Source of the DNA: UBA7672 sp963718145
GTDB lineage: Bacteria; Pseudomonadota; Alphaproteobacteria; Caulobacterales; Hyphomonadaceae
NCBI GenBank assembly: GCA_963718145.1
Contig: CAVQYJ010000008.1
Span: forward strand, 1 to 64,000
DNA length: 64,000 bases
Reading direction: 5' to 3'
Positions within the stretch are counted from its first letter, which is position 1. Each line of letters opens with the position of its first letter. Under the pieces are notes generated by a model. That model did no database searches. It was not told the DNA's origin and saw nothing but the letters and a program-made list of their open reading frames with translations. A program made the translations under genes and the position numbers. Below, piece by piece: positions 26,114 through 35,291 of the stretch.

Positions 26114-27091
26114 TCAGGGTGTGAGTTTCGTCTGCAGCCAGTTCTGCGTCGCCGTGGGTGCGCCGCTGAAGGTTTCGCCGGTTGCTGGACTGATCTTGCA
26201 CGCCTGCTTTAGCGCGCCCTCGGCATCGGGGAAAGTCGCGAATGGCTGCATGTCCAGCGCCACATAGCCCTGACCGGCAATGCCTCCGCTGGCCGTCCAG
26301 TATCGCGGCGTCTGGCCGACGCGCGCCGTCTTCCCAGTACAATCGAAATCGAGCGTGAGGGTGCGCGTGCGGAACGGCCGCATCGCTCCTCCAAATCCGT
26401 CTTTTGGAACGTCCTCGCGGTAGCGGATCATCAGGTGAATGCGCGGCCACTTGTCCCGCGCCGGCGCCTTGGCGTCGGCCCAGGCCGTGGCGCCTTTGTC
26501 GGTCACGCCGACCAGCTGCCAGTCCAGCACCTGCATATTCGAGATCCCGAGCGATGCAGGCGCCGATGTTGCGCGGCCGTCCTTCAGCGCCTTGTCGAGG
26601 CTTGTCAGGCGCGGGCCGTCATAGCCCCAGCGAGGGTTGCAGATTATCTTGCCCATCTCGGCCATGACCGTGCCCGCGTAATTTGTTTTCGCCTCGGCGT
26701 CCGGCGTCTCGATGACGCGCAGCGTCTTGCCTGTCATGTCGATGTAGTTCGTCTGCACGAGACTGTCCTTCATGTACGTGCAGTTGAGCACATGCCGCGT
26801 CCACTCCGCCGACCACGGCGGCGTAGCGGTGACCTGATCGAGCGGATACACCTCCAGCAGCCACAGTTCCTTGAGCCGCGTATTTTCCGCTCCGGTCCTG
26901 TCGACCAGCGATCCTTCGTCGAGATACGCGGTGGTGGACTGGCCCACGGGGTTTACCTGCACCAGCCTGAGCTTCGTCGCCGGTGGCGTGAGCGCCGCAG
27001 GCTTGGGCGCCGCTGGCTGCACGGGCGTCTGTGCCGACGCTTGCGCGGAGGCGAGCGCAACCAGCGCCAGTGCGATGGATCTCAACATCAT
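26114..27091 (-). CDS. Secreted protein with two related domains, unknown
   Basis: A 325-residue exported protein with a signal peptide (residues 1-22, ASA-Q) and a Pro/Ala linker. Two beta-rich stretches of similar layout follow (about 40-150 and 185-300), each beginning with a valine-rich strand and including the pattern YLD-x-S and W-x-L/V-x-x-Y or similar. This recalls surface-adhesin E-like domains, but the match is weak. Cysteines at LNCTYM, IICNPRW, DFDCTG and QACKIS may form disulphides. It converges with the aminotransferase, ten bases apart. No function assigned. Confidence 0.65.
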   Translation of the reverse strand: MMLRSIALALVALASAQASAQTPVQPAAPKPAALTPPATKLRLVQVNPVGQSTTAYLDEGSLVDRTGAENTRLKELWLLEVYPLDQVTATPPWSAEWTRHVLNCTYMKDSLVQTNYIDMTGKTLRVIETPDAEAKTNYAGTVMAEMGKIICNPRWGYDGPRLTSLDKALKDGRATSAPASLGISNMQVLDWQLVGVTDKGATAWADAKAPARDKWPRIHLMIRYREDVPKDGFGGAMRPFRTRTLTLDFDCTGKTARVGQTPRYWTASGGIAGQGYVALDMQPFATFPDAEGALKQACKISPATGETFSGAPTATQNWLQTKLTP

Positions 27092-27185
27092 GTGCCGTCC
27101 CCCATCTAAGATCGACGATCATATGAATGGGACGCGCACGGATGCAATGGCCGGCCAGCAGGCGCCGAAGGGTCAACTGCAACCG

Positions 27186-28712
27186 CTAGTTCGCATACCG
27201 CCCCGCGATCGCATCCCACCGCGCCTTGTGCGGCGAGACTTTCGCCACCGGTCCGGCGTTCGTGAACTCCAGCAGCTTGTCGCTCGCGTCATAGCGCGGC
27301 CAGGTTGGCTGGCCTGCGCCGTTGGGGTCGCCCGTCTTCGCGAAATTGGTCCAGTAGGCGACGGCGTGCTGCGCCTGGACCTTGTCGTTCTCGTCGGTTG
27401 CGTAGGGCGAGGTGTGCAGCGTGTCGAAGACGTACTGGCGCTCCTGTGCGTGCGACGTGCCTTTCAGGCGCCCGCGCACCGACGTGGAGACGACATCGAA
27501 GCGGTAGAGATAAGCGCTCTGGCTGTTGGCGGCATGAAGGCCGGCGAGATAGCGGGCCGGCTCCCCGAAAACGATGTCGCCGACAATCTGCGCCGCCATC
27601 GTCTCCTTGTCGGGATAGGTGTTGGCCACCTGGGGCAGGTCGGCAAGCTTGAGGCCGAGGATGCGGGTGAGCGAGCCGTCAACATCCTCCGGCTTCGAGG
27701 GGAATTCGGCGCCATTGTAGCCGACGAGATAGGGCACCTTGGCTTCCTTGCCCTGCCTGAACGCTTCGGCGACAGGCATCGGCAGGATCTTGCCATCTAT
27801 GATCGGTCCGCCGCCGCTGAACGTGTTCGGATCGCCCTTGCCGAGGATCACGTCGGCCGGAATCGCGCGCAGCGCCGCTGCATCTCCTGCGGTCACGCCC
27901 AGCGACTTCAAGAACGCCTCGCCATCGGAAGCAGCAGAGGGCAGGCCGCGCGCATTCGGCTTGTCGAGCAGCAGCACATTCTCTCGCCCCGCGCCCGACT
28001 GCACGATCGCCTTGTGGAACAGCCCGCGCGCATTTGGCGACGTCATCAGCTTCTGCACGGCCATTCCGCCCGCGCTCTCGCCGAAGATGGTGACATTGCC
28101 CGGATCGCCGCCGAATGCCGCGATGTTGCGCTTCACCCATTCGAGCGAGGCGATCATGTCCATCATGCCATAGTTGGCGACGGGGCCCCCCGCGGCTTCC
28201 TTCGTCAGCAGCGGATGGGCGAACGAGCCGAAGCGGCCGAGGCGATAGTTGATGGTGACGAGGACGACGCCGCGCTTGGCGAGCTGCGCGCCGTCATAGA
28301 GTTCGGCGGTGCCCGAGCCATTCACAAAGCCGCCGCCGTGGATCCACACCATCACGGGGCGCTTGCCCGAAGCCTGCTGCGTCCAGATGTTGAGGGTGAG
28401 GCAGTCTTCGCTCGCCGGCTGCCGGCCGATGCCGTTGTCGGTGGACGGATATTTCTGCATGCAGACATTGCCGTAGTCGGCCGCGTGGCGAACTCCGCTC
28501 CATTTCGCGGCAGGAACAGGCGCCCTCCAGCGCAGGTCGCCCACAGGCGGGGCGGCGAAGGGCACGCCCTTGAAGGCGACGATGCCGTCCTTCTCGACGC
28601 CCTTCAGCGCGCCGGATTCCACGCTCGCCAGAGTTGGGTCAGGGTTGGCGGGAAGAAGTCCCGAACATGCCGCAAGTGCAAGAGGCAAGAGAAGGACAAG
28701 CAGGCGTTTCAT
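27186..28712 (-). CDS. Type B carboxylesterase lipoprotein
   Basis: A 508-residue carboxylesterase of the para-nitrobenzyl esterase group. The lipoprotein signal ends at LAACSG (Cys near 16). Features in order: ESGALKGVEKDGIVAFKGVP, EDCLTLNIW, oxyanion HGGGF, GDPGNVTIFGESAGG with the nucleophile serine, acid in NGAEFPSKPED, and histidine in GTSHAQER. It should hydrolyse carboxylic esters at the cell envelope. Divergent from the GIY-YIG-like gene. A second, more distant member of the family lies at 49046. Confidence 0.88.
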   Translation of the reverse strand: MKRLLVLLLPLALAACSGLLPANPDPTLASVESGALKGVEKDGIVAFKGVPFAAPPVGDLRWRAPVPAAKWSGVRHAADYGNVCMQKYPSTDNGIGRQPASEDCLTLNIWTQQASGKRPVMVWIHGGGFVNGSGTAELYDGAQLAKRGVVLVTINYRLGRFGSFAHPLLTKEAAGGPVANYGMMDMIASLEWVKRNIAAFGGDPGNVTIFGESAGGMAVQKLMTSPNARGLFHKAIVQSGAGRENVLLLDKPNARGLPSAASDGEAFLKSLGVTAGDAAALRAIPADVILGKGDPNTFSGGGPIIDGKILPMPVAEAFRQGKEAKVPYLVGYNGAEFPSKPEDVDGSLTRILGLKLADLPQVANTYPDKETMAAQIVGDIVFGEPARYLAGLHAANSQSAYLYRFDVVSTSVRGRLKGTSHAQERQYVFDTLHTSPYATDENDKVQAQHAVAYWTNFAKTGDPNGAGQPTWPRYDASDKLLEFTNAGPVAKVSPHKARWDAIAGRYAN

Positions 28713-28850
28713 GGCGTGGCTCTCCCGCGCGGCTATCTGGCCCAGCCGCTGTGAGCCAGCTTCTGCCGGCGCGGCGGCCCGCGCAAGCCGGGTTTACGAC
28801 TTCCGTCGCGCAGAGGCGTATGATCGCCGCGGTTTGATTCGGAGAGCCCC

Positions 28851-29300
28851 TTGCCTCCCGTCCGCGTCGAAATCCTTGGGGAAATGTTCACGGCAGTCGA
28901 TCTCGCCGAGACGCGGTTCTTCGACTTGCCGTGCGTCTACCTGATGACCCACGAAGAAGCCGGGACGCATCGCATCCACTATGTCGGGCAGACGCACTGC
29001 CTGCGCGACCGCTTTGCCGGGCATCATCAGTTGAAGGCGGCGATGGCGCTGGGCGCAACGCACGCCCTGGTGCTGGTCGTGCAATCGGGGCGCGACAGGC
29101 GCGCGTTCGAAACGCTGCTGCGCTGGGAGTTCCGCCCGCCGCTCAACGAGGAAGAGGTCCCGCGCCACATCCAGGCCTGGCGCGCGGCCCAGCACTGCGG
29201 CAAGGCCGAGGTCGCCAACCGCGCCAAGGCGGCGCATTTCGGCCGCGTGCAGGCGACGTTGCCGCCAGTGGTGAGTCCACCGCCCGCGGCGCGGCGCTGA
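28851..29300 (+). CDS. GIY-YIG-like nuclease domain protein
   Basis: A 149-residue protein with the outline of a GIY-YIG domain: LPCVYLMTHEEA for the first strand, IHYVGQTHCLRDRFAGH for the YIG strand and following arginine helix, and FETLLRWEFRPPLNEE with the acidic residue and PxxN-like loop. The first G-I-Y triad is degenerate (CVYL). The tail is Ala/Pro-rich. TTG 28851, preceded by GGAG, is the likely start since no ATG fits. It may cut or bind DNA, but activity is not assured because of the altered triad. Confidence 0.6.
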   Translation: MPPVRVEILGEMFTAVDLAETRFFDLPCVYLMTHEEAGTHRIHYVGQTHCLRDRFAGHHQLKAAMALGATHALVLVVQSGRDRRAFETLLRWEFRPPLNEEEVPRHIQAWRAAQHCGKAEVANRAKAAHFGRVQATLPPVVSPPPAARR

Positions 29301-29331
29301 GGTTTCGGCATGTTGGTTCAGATGGCGGACG

Positions 29332-30699
29332 TCAGGTCCGGACGACCGTCTTGGCGTTGAGGAATTCGCGCATGCCGGCAGCGGCCAGCTCGCGGCCATA
29401 GCCCGACGCCTTCACGCCGCCGAAGGGCAGGCGGGGGTCGGAGGCGACCATGCCGTTGATGGCGGTGAAGCCTGCTTCTATCTCGTCAACAAAACGCGCT
29501 TCCTCGGCCCTGTCGTTGGTCCAGACCGACGAGCCGAGGCCGAAGCGGGTGGCGTTGGCCAGCTTGATGGCGGCGTCGATGTCGCGGGCGCGGAACACGC
29601 TGGCGACCGGGCCGAACAGCTCGTCGTAGAAGGCGGGCGCGTCTTCCGGGATGAAGCCAAGCACGGTGGGTTCGTAGAACGCGCCGGGACCGGGCGGAAT
29701 CTTGCCGCCAGTGAGGCATTCAGCGCCGGCCTTGATGGTGTCGGCGACCTGCTGGGCAAGTTCATCGCGGATTTCGGGGGTCGCGAGGGGGCCGACCTGG
29801 ACGGTGCGGTCCATCGGATCGCCGATCTTCAGGGCGCCCATGGCAGCGGTAAATTTCTGCACGAAGGGAATGTAGATGTCGGCGTGGATGATGAAGCGCT
29901 TGGAGGCGATGCAGGACTGGCCGGTGTTCTGCACGCGCGCAGTGACGGCGGTACGGATCGCCAGGTCCAGATCGGCGCTGGGCATGACGATGAACGGGTC
30001 GGACCCGCCCAGTTCGAGCACGGTCCTCTTGAGATGCTTGCCGGACGCTTCGGCGACCTTCGATCCGGCGCCTTCGCTGCCGGTGAGAGTGGTCGCCCGT
30101 ACGCGCGGATCGGCGACGACAGAGTTCACCATGGAGGAGGGGATCAGCAGCGTCTGGAACGCGCCGTCCGGGAAGCCGGCCTCGCGGAAGATCTCCTCGA
30201 TCGCGAGCGCGCATTCGGGAACATTGGAGGCGTGCTTCAGCAGGCCGATATTGCCAGCCGCAAGCGCCGGCGCGGCGAAGCGGAAGACCTGCCAGAACGG
30301 GAAGTTCCACGGCATGACGGCCAGCACCGGCCCAATCGGCAGATAGCGGACATAACTCGCGCTTTTCTCGGTCTTGATGTGTTCGTCAGCAAGATAGGCT
30401 TCCGCATTCTCTGCGTAGTGGCGGCAGCCGAGCGCGCACTTCTCGACTTCCGATTCCGCCTGCGCGATGGGCTTGCCCATCTCCAGCGTCATCATCTTCG
30501 CGAAGCGGCCCTTGTCTCGGATCAGGATGTCGGCGGCGCGCGAGAGCCAGGTGAGGCGCTCGGCAAGGCGGGCGCGAGGCGAGAAGGACGGAAACAGGGC
30601 GGCGGCCTTGGCCAGCTTCGCTTCCACGTCGGCGGCGGAATGGGTGGGAAACTCCCTGAGGACTTCTCCGGTGGCCGGGTTGGTGGATTTCATGGACAT
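29332..30699 (-). CDS. NAD(P)-dependent aldehyde dehydrogenase (succinate-semialdehyde type)
   Basis: A 455-residue ALDH. The N-terminus STNPATGEVLREFPTH and overall length fit the short succinate-semialdehyde dehydrogenase group. Landmarks: MPWNFPFWQVFRFAAPALAAG for the cofactor site, TGSEGAGSKVAEASG for the nucleotide loop, catalytic glutamate in LELGGSDPFIV and nucleophile cysteine in NTGQSCIASKR, then LPFGGVKASGYGRE near the end. ATG 30699 follows a GGAG. It converts an aldehyde, possibly succinate semialdehyde, to the acid. It follows a 2OG dioxygenase gene by 62 bases on the same strand. Confidence 0.88.
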   Translation of the reverse strand: MSMKSTNPATGEVLREFPTHSAADVEAKLAKAAALFPSFSPRARLAERLTWLSRAADILIRDKGRFAKMMTLEMGKPIAQAESEVEKCALGCRHYAENAEAYLADEHIKTEKSASYVRYLPIGPVLAVMPWNFPFWQVFRFAAPALAAGNIGLLKHASNVPECALAIEEIFREAGFPDGAFQTLLIPSSMVNSVVADPRVRATTLTGSEGAGSKVAEASGKHLKRTVLELGGSDPFIVMPSADLDLAIRTAVTARVQNTGQSCIASKRFIIHADIYIPFVQKFTAAMGALKIGDPMDRTVQVGPLATPEIRDELAQQVADTIKAGAECLTGGKIPPGPGAFYEPTVLGFIPEDAPAFYDELFGPVASVFRARDIDAAIKLANATRFGLGSSVWTNDRAEEARFVDEIEAGFTAINGMVASDPRLPFGGVKASGYGRELAAAGMREFLNAKTVVRT

Positions 30700-30761
30700 C
30701 GCCGCACTCCGTTCCTGTGGCTTCCATTTAGGACAGGTGCGGCGCGAGGGCGAGGGGTTGT

Positions 30762-31781
30762 CTAGCTTGCGGCGGCGTCCATCCGGCTGATCGAGGGCTT
30801 TTCGTTCCAGTGGACGCGTTGCTGGAACCATTTCGGCTTGTCGGGGATCAGCGGAGTTTCGAGCCAGAGACGCTTGAGGTGGCGCACCTTGCCCGCCGCG
30901 CGGTCGTCCTTGTAGGCGGTGCGCGAGTGGAAGACGTGGTAGTTGTTGACGAACTGCATGTCGCCCGGCTGGAAGTCCATCTCGATATTGTAGTCGGGAT
31001 CGTTCGCCATCTTTGCAATGAGATCGATGCCCTCCTGCGCTAGCGGCGTGATGCGCGGCGCATCGGCATGGCGTTGAGACGCCTCCATGTAGCGGCCGAT
31101 AAAGCGAATAAAGAGGCGGCCAGCGTGCGCGGTGAACACCGGCATCATGTACCAGGGCTTCGAGCCCGGCTTCTCTTCGCCGCGGAAATCGTGCGGCTGG
31201 GCCTTGTAGAGTTCGGCCGCGAGATCGGGCCGTGTACGCACGAGATCGTTGTGGATCTTGACCGAGTTGGCGACCAGCGACAGGCCGCCCGATGCGGGGC
31301 GGGCAAGGCAGAGCAGCCCGACAAGGTCCGACCCATCGCAGTGGAAGGGCAGCGCGTCCTCGCCGATCTCGTTGCCGCGGGCGTAGAGGTCGCCGCCGCG
31401 CTTGCCCTGGTCGGTGACGTCGCCGAGCATGTGGCCGTGCTTGTTCTGTGCCCAGGGTTTGCCGAGATGCGCGCCTATGCCCCAGTAGATGAGGCACATC
31501 TCGTCATTGGAGTATTTCGCCCGGTCGACGCCGGTGATCATGCCGAAGCCGCGGCCATTGATCAGCATGTCGTTGAACGCTTCGAGGCGCTTGCCCAGCG
31601 TGGGCAGGGGGAAGTCGTCTTTCCGGATCTGGAGTAGATCGTTGGATTTCGCTTGGGCGTGACGCAGGGCGGCGTCGAGCTCTCGCTTCTCTGTCTCCGT
31701 CAGAACCATGGTCCATGGTGCAGGATCGGAGACGTTGCGGCGGGTCCACTCGGCTTGTGTTTCCAGGATGCGAGGCGTCAT
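30762..31781 (-). CDS. TauD/TfdA-family Fe(II)/2-oxoglutarate dioxygenase
   Basis: A 339-residue oxygenase. The facial iron triad is HxD in ALPFHCDGSDLVG and the distal histidine in NNYHVFHSRTAYKD; the 2OG-binding arginine lies in LKRLWLETP. Length and the motif GRGFGMITGVD suit the TauD/TfdA superfamily (TfdA-like branch). The substrate is unknown. Start at 31781 (MTPRILETQ) with GGAGAG upstream; longer starts would run into the integrase remnant. It may act with the aldehyde dehydrogenase downstream, since oxygenative cleavage releases aldehydes. Confidence 0.85.
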   Translation of the reverse strand: MTPRILETQAEWTRRNVSDPAPWTMVLTETEKRELDAALRHAQAKSNDLLQIRKDDFPLPTLGKRLEAFNDMLINGRGFGMITGVDRAKYSNDEMCLIYWGIGAHLGKPWAQNKHGHMLGDVTDQGKRGGDLYARGNEIGEDALPFHCDGSDLVGLLCLARPASGGLSLVANSVKIHNDLVRTRPDLAAELYKAQPHDFRGEEKPGSKPWYMMPVFTAHAGRLFIRFIGRYMEASQRHADAPRITPLAQEGIDLIAKMANDPDYNIEMDFQPGDMQFVNNYHVFHSRTAYKDDRAAGKVRHLKRLWLETPLIPDKPKWFQQRVHWNEKPSISRMDAAAS

Positions 31782-31830
31782 GGCTCTCTCCAGTTCTAAA
31801 CGAAAGCGGACGATTTCGATCTGATATGAT

Positions 31831-31956
31831 CGAGCGAGCTTTGGCTCACAGAGAGCCGAACAAAATTCGCGCACCTACAATCGCGCTGACTACTCAGACG
31901 AGCGCAGCAAGCTTGCGCAGTAGTGGGCGGACTATTTGGACGAGACGCAGGCATGA
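31831..31956 (+). pseudogene. Remnant of a phage-type integrase C-terminus
   Basis: One plus-strand frame reads ...SRTYNRADYSDERSKLAQ, stop (31921-31923), then WADYLDETQA and a stop. The block YNR-x-DY-x-x-E...L...WA-x-x-L is the standard C-terminal end of proteobacterial tyrosine recombinases, downstream of the catalytic tyrosine region. Only this end is present, with an internal stop and no start. It lies beside an A+T-rich orphan gene, consistent with a decayed mobile element. Confidence 0.5.
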
Positions 31957-31994
31957 TGAGAGTGCAGTAACGACGGCGCGAGACTCAATACCCT

Positions 31995-32474
31995 TCAGTC
32001 CAGCCTAGCAGATCCGTGACCAGATTCTTGAGCCGCTCCGCTAGTCCGCGCAAAGCGGCGCTGCGCCCACACCGCGCCGGCTAAAGCCGCCACCGCCGAA
32101 GCGAGCGATACCAAAATAGAGTCAATCAGGAATGATCGCTGAAAACTGTTCCAAGCAACAGGGTCAAAATTACTCAACATTTCAACTCGAAACCACCCCA
32201 AGAAAATAAGGTTTGCTTGCAACAAAACGCCGCTAAGCCCCACGCCTCCTAGCGTCGCAACGACTACCGAGCCTCGCTCGTTTTTCATCCCCAAGCCGAA
32301 CGCAAAAACCAAAAAGACCAGATACACAAGCCATATGGAATTGTCGCCAGCAAGTTGGTCAGCGGAGTACGCGGCTGCTTCAATCAAAAAGCACACAGCA
32401 ACACCCAGAAGAAAAACCAACGACTGAAACCAGCCATTACCGAATATTTGGCTTTTACTTTTTCCTGAGCTCAC
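31995..32474 (-). CDS. A+T-rich polytopic membrane protein, unknown
   Basis: A 159-residue protein with four likely membrane helices (about residues 16-36, 48-66, 75-98 and 118-140). Codon use is markedly A+T-richer than all neighbours. GTG at 32474 overlaps the amidohydrolase TGA (GTGA), so translation may be coupled, although the two genes differ in composition. The C-terminal 20 residues are polar. No family recognised. Together with the nearby integrase remnant it looks like cargo left from a mobile element. Confidence 0.65.
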   Translation of the reverse strand: MSSGKSKSQIFGNGWFQSLVFLLGVAVCFLIEAAAYSADQLAGDNSIWLVYLVFLVFAFGLGMKNERGSVVVATLGGVGLSGVLLQANLIFLGWFRVEMLSNFDPVAWNSFQRSFLIDSILVSLASAVAALAGAVWAQRRFARTSGAAQESGHGSARLD

Positions 32475-34232
32475 CAATGTTCCGCCGCCTGCAGCGTCGG
32501 CGCGGGTTGGGCGCCGCGGATGAGGCGGCCGGGGAGGGCGCCGGTGGGCTTGCCGTCCCGGTAGGTGACCTGACCCGCGACGACGGTGGCGGTGTAGCCT
32601 TCGGCGCGTTGAATCAGGCGGCGGCCGCCGGCGGGAAGGTCGTGCGCGACTTCAGGCGCGCGGAGGACGAGGTTGTCGTAGTCAATGACGTTGATGTCGG
32701 CGCGGTAGCCGGGCTTGAGCAGGCCGCGATCGAGGAAGCCGACGGCGCGGGCGGTCTCGCGCGTGTGCGCCTTGATCACCCAGGGTAGGTCGAGCTTGGG
32801 CCCGCGCTTGCGGTCGCGAGTCCAGAAGGTGAGCATGGAGGTGGTGAAGCTGGCGTCGCAGATCGTGCCGACATGGGCGCCGCCATCGCCGAGGCCGAGC
32901 AGCGTGTTGGGCCGGCCCATCATCTCGTAGCTGGGATCGAGCGAGCCCTGCGCATAGTTGAGCACGGGGAAGTAGAGCAGGCCCTTGCCGCCACGCTCCA
33001 GCATGTGGTCGAGCGCGAGTTCGGCGGGGTCGATACCGCGGCGCTTTGCGATTGCCTCGATCGAGTCGGAGAGCAGGGGCTCGTAGTCGGGCGGATCGGC
33101 CAGAAGGAACATCTTCGAAAAGTTGGCGAGGTACAAGCGGGCGAAACGATCGTCGCCCTCGGGCTTGCTGGAGAGGAGTTCGGCGCGGACCTGCGGGTCG
33201 CGCAGGGCTGTGACCTTCTGGGCCAGCGGAAGATGAGCGATCTTCTTGAAGCCGGCATGGGTCGAGAACGGGTTATGCGTGAGTTCCAGTCCGAACAGCA
33301 CGCCCACCGGCCGGCCGCACACCTGCGCCTTCATCGTAAGGCCATCCTCATTGGCGGCGTCGACCTGGTCGAGCACCCAGCGCCAGAAGTCCGGCGAGCC
33401 GTCCGACTGGACGAGGGAAAGCGAGAGCGGCCGGCCGGACTCTTTCACCATGCGGCGAAGCATGGCGATCTCCGCCTTGCGGTCCTTGAAGTCGCTGACC
33501 ACCTGCAGGACGCCCATGCCTTTTCCATTGGCCCCCGCGGCGCCGAGACCCTTGGCGATGCCGACAAGTTCGTCGGCCTCTGCGGTGAGCGTCGGTGTCG
33601 GCTTGCCGTCGCTGGTGCGGTGGTTGAGCGTGCGCGAAGTGGAGAAGCCGATGGCGCCGGCCTCGACTGCCTCCTTCGCCAGCCGTCCCATCTGGGCGAT
33701 CTCGTCCGGCGTCGCCGGTTCGCGGTTAGCGCCACGCTCGCCCATTACATATACCCGCAGGGGGCCGTGGGGCGCCTGCACCGCGAAATCGATGTCGTGC
33801 TGCCTGGCTTCGAGCGCCGACAGGAATTGCGGGAAGGTCTCCCAGTTCCAGGCCAGCCCCTCGGTCAGCACGACGCCGGGAATGTCCTCGACGCCCTCCA
33901 TCAAGCGGATCAGCATGTCATGGTCGCCGGGGCGGCAGGGGGCGAATCCGACGCCGCAATTGCCCATCACCGCCGTGGTGACGCCGTGCCAGGACGTGGG
34001 CGACAGGTGCGCGCGCCCAACTCGCCTGTCCGTCATAGTGCGTGTGGATGTCGACGAAGCCGGGCGTGACGATCTTGCCCCTGGCGTCGATCTCCTGCGC
34101 GCCGGATCCGGCCGCCTTCCCGACCAGCGCAATCCGCCCGTCCTTCACCGCGACATCGGCCTCGCAGGCGTCCTCGCCTGTCCCGTCCAGAACCGACCCG
34201 TTGCGAATAACGAGATCAAATGCGTGGGGCAT
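32471..34232 (-). CDS. Amidohydrolase family 3, D-aminoacylase-like (one indel)
   Basis: Metal-dependent hydrolase resembling N-acyl-D-amino-acid deacylases. The N-terminal part from ATG 34232 (MPHAFDLVIRNGSVLDGTGE) reads to VDIHTHYDGQASW, which has the metal motif HTH. An extra base within the GC repeat at 34009-34017 then shifts the frame to HLSPTSWHGVTTAVMGNCG. The second part continues intact with GAIGFSTSRT, GLGDGGAHVGTICDAS and a C-terminal beta-sandwich (GYRADINVIDYDNLVL). Restored length about 586 residues. It likely cleaves an N-acyl bond of a D-amino acid or a cyclic amide. The indel is probably a sequence error. Confidence 0.82.
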
Positions 34233-34373
34233 GGGAGTTTCCCGTTTCGGTTGTCGAAAGTCCCACGGATTGGGTGAAATCTCAATCGAAACCCGGCCCG
34301 CCGCCACCTCGCTGCATCTGGACATGCCAGTCGCGCCGCGCGAGACTTCTGATGGTCCAGAGGGGGACATCGC

Positions 34374-35291
34374 ATGAACGGTGTTCTTAGGGGCATTACC
34401 AGACGTGCAGGGCGCCCGCAGACGGCACGGGCAATGGAGTTCGTTTTCCAGGGCCTGACGCTGGCTGGCCTCATCGCGATCATGGTGGGCCTGGTGCTGT
34501 TCGCGCTGAGCAGGCAGGGCGTCGATGCGGCGGTCGTTCTCGCCATCCTCGCCGGCGCGATCGCCGCCGCCGGATGGCTCGCCGTGCTGTCGACTCTGGC
34601 GGACCTGTCGGGCCAGCACGCGCGCGACCTCCGGGCGAAGGAGATTCTCGACGCCCTGCAGAGCGGCCGCGAACCCCCGCCTTTCACACTTTACCTTCGC
34701 CCATTCGCAGCCACCGACATGATTGACGACATTGTGATGGAGTCCGTGAGCAGCGTCTTTCGCGGCCCCTTGATCGTTACCTCGACGCGACTTGAACTCG
34801 AACAGCAGATCGAGCGCGCCGCCCGACCGTTGGGCCAGCTTGTCGCACTGGGCAAGCCGCTGGAGCATGTCGGCGCCGGCCGCATCGAGGTGAAGGACGA
34901 AGGCTGGCAGGACGTGGTGCGAAAGCTGTTCGCCCATGCGCGCCTGATCGTGCTGCTGCCGTCTTCGCGGCTGGGCACGCGCTGGGAGATCGACCAGCTG
35001 CTGTCGTCAAGCATGATCGAGCGCACCGTGATCGTCGACCCGCCCAACCCCCGCAACATCCGGTCGCGCCGGTACCAGCAATCGGCAGAGTGGCGAGAGG
35101 TGCGCGCTGCGTTCGCGCGCAAGGGCTATGAGATCCCTCAGGATTCGACTGCCGGCCAGCTTCTCTTCTACGGCGGCCAACGCTCGCCACAGGCGCATGC
35201 CCGGCTGGATATGAACGCAGAAGAAAACATCACCCGGTTCTTTCGCACTGTCGCCGAGCTTGGGCGGCCCGCGGTGAAGGGGGCAGCATGA
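34374..35291 (+). CDS. Membrane protein with TIR-like cytosolic domain
   Basis: A 305-residue protein. Two hydrophobic helices (about 22-46 and 50-75) are followed by a soluble alpha/beta domain. In that domain FTLYLRPFAATD (104-115), QLVALGKP (155-162), EGWQDVVRKLFAHARLIVLL (176-195) and GTRWEIDQLL (201-210) form the pattern seen in TIR-like or related sensor domains; the WE pair near 204-205 could be functional. No NADase test residue is certain. ATG 34374 follows GAGGGGG. The stop overlaps the next gene (ATGA), so the two are one unit. Function unknown; could be signalling or defence. Confidence 0.6.
   Translation: MNGVLRGITRRAGRPQTARAMEFVFQGLTLAGLIAIMVGLVLFALSRQGVDAAVVLAILAGAIAAAGWLAVLSTLADLSGQHARDLRAKEILDALQSGREPPPFTLYLRPFAATDMIDDIVMESVSSVFRGPLIVTSTRLELEQQIERAARPLGQLVALGKPLEHVGAGRIEVKDEGWQDVVRKLFAHARLIVLLPSSRLGTRWEIDQLLSSSMIERTVIVDPPNPRNIRSRRYQQSAEWREVRAAFARKGYEIPQDSTAGQLLFYGGQRSPQAHARLDMNAEENITRFFRTVAELGRPAVKGAA

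Noticed and set aside
26871..28754. 627-codon plus-strand frame opposite the carboxylesterase
   Set aside because: The esterase on the other strand has all catalytic motifs; this frame has none.
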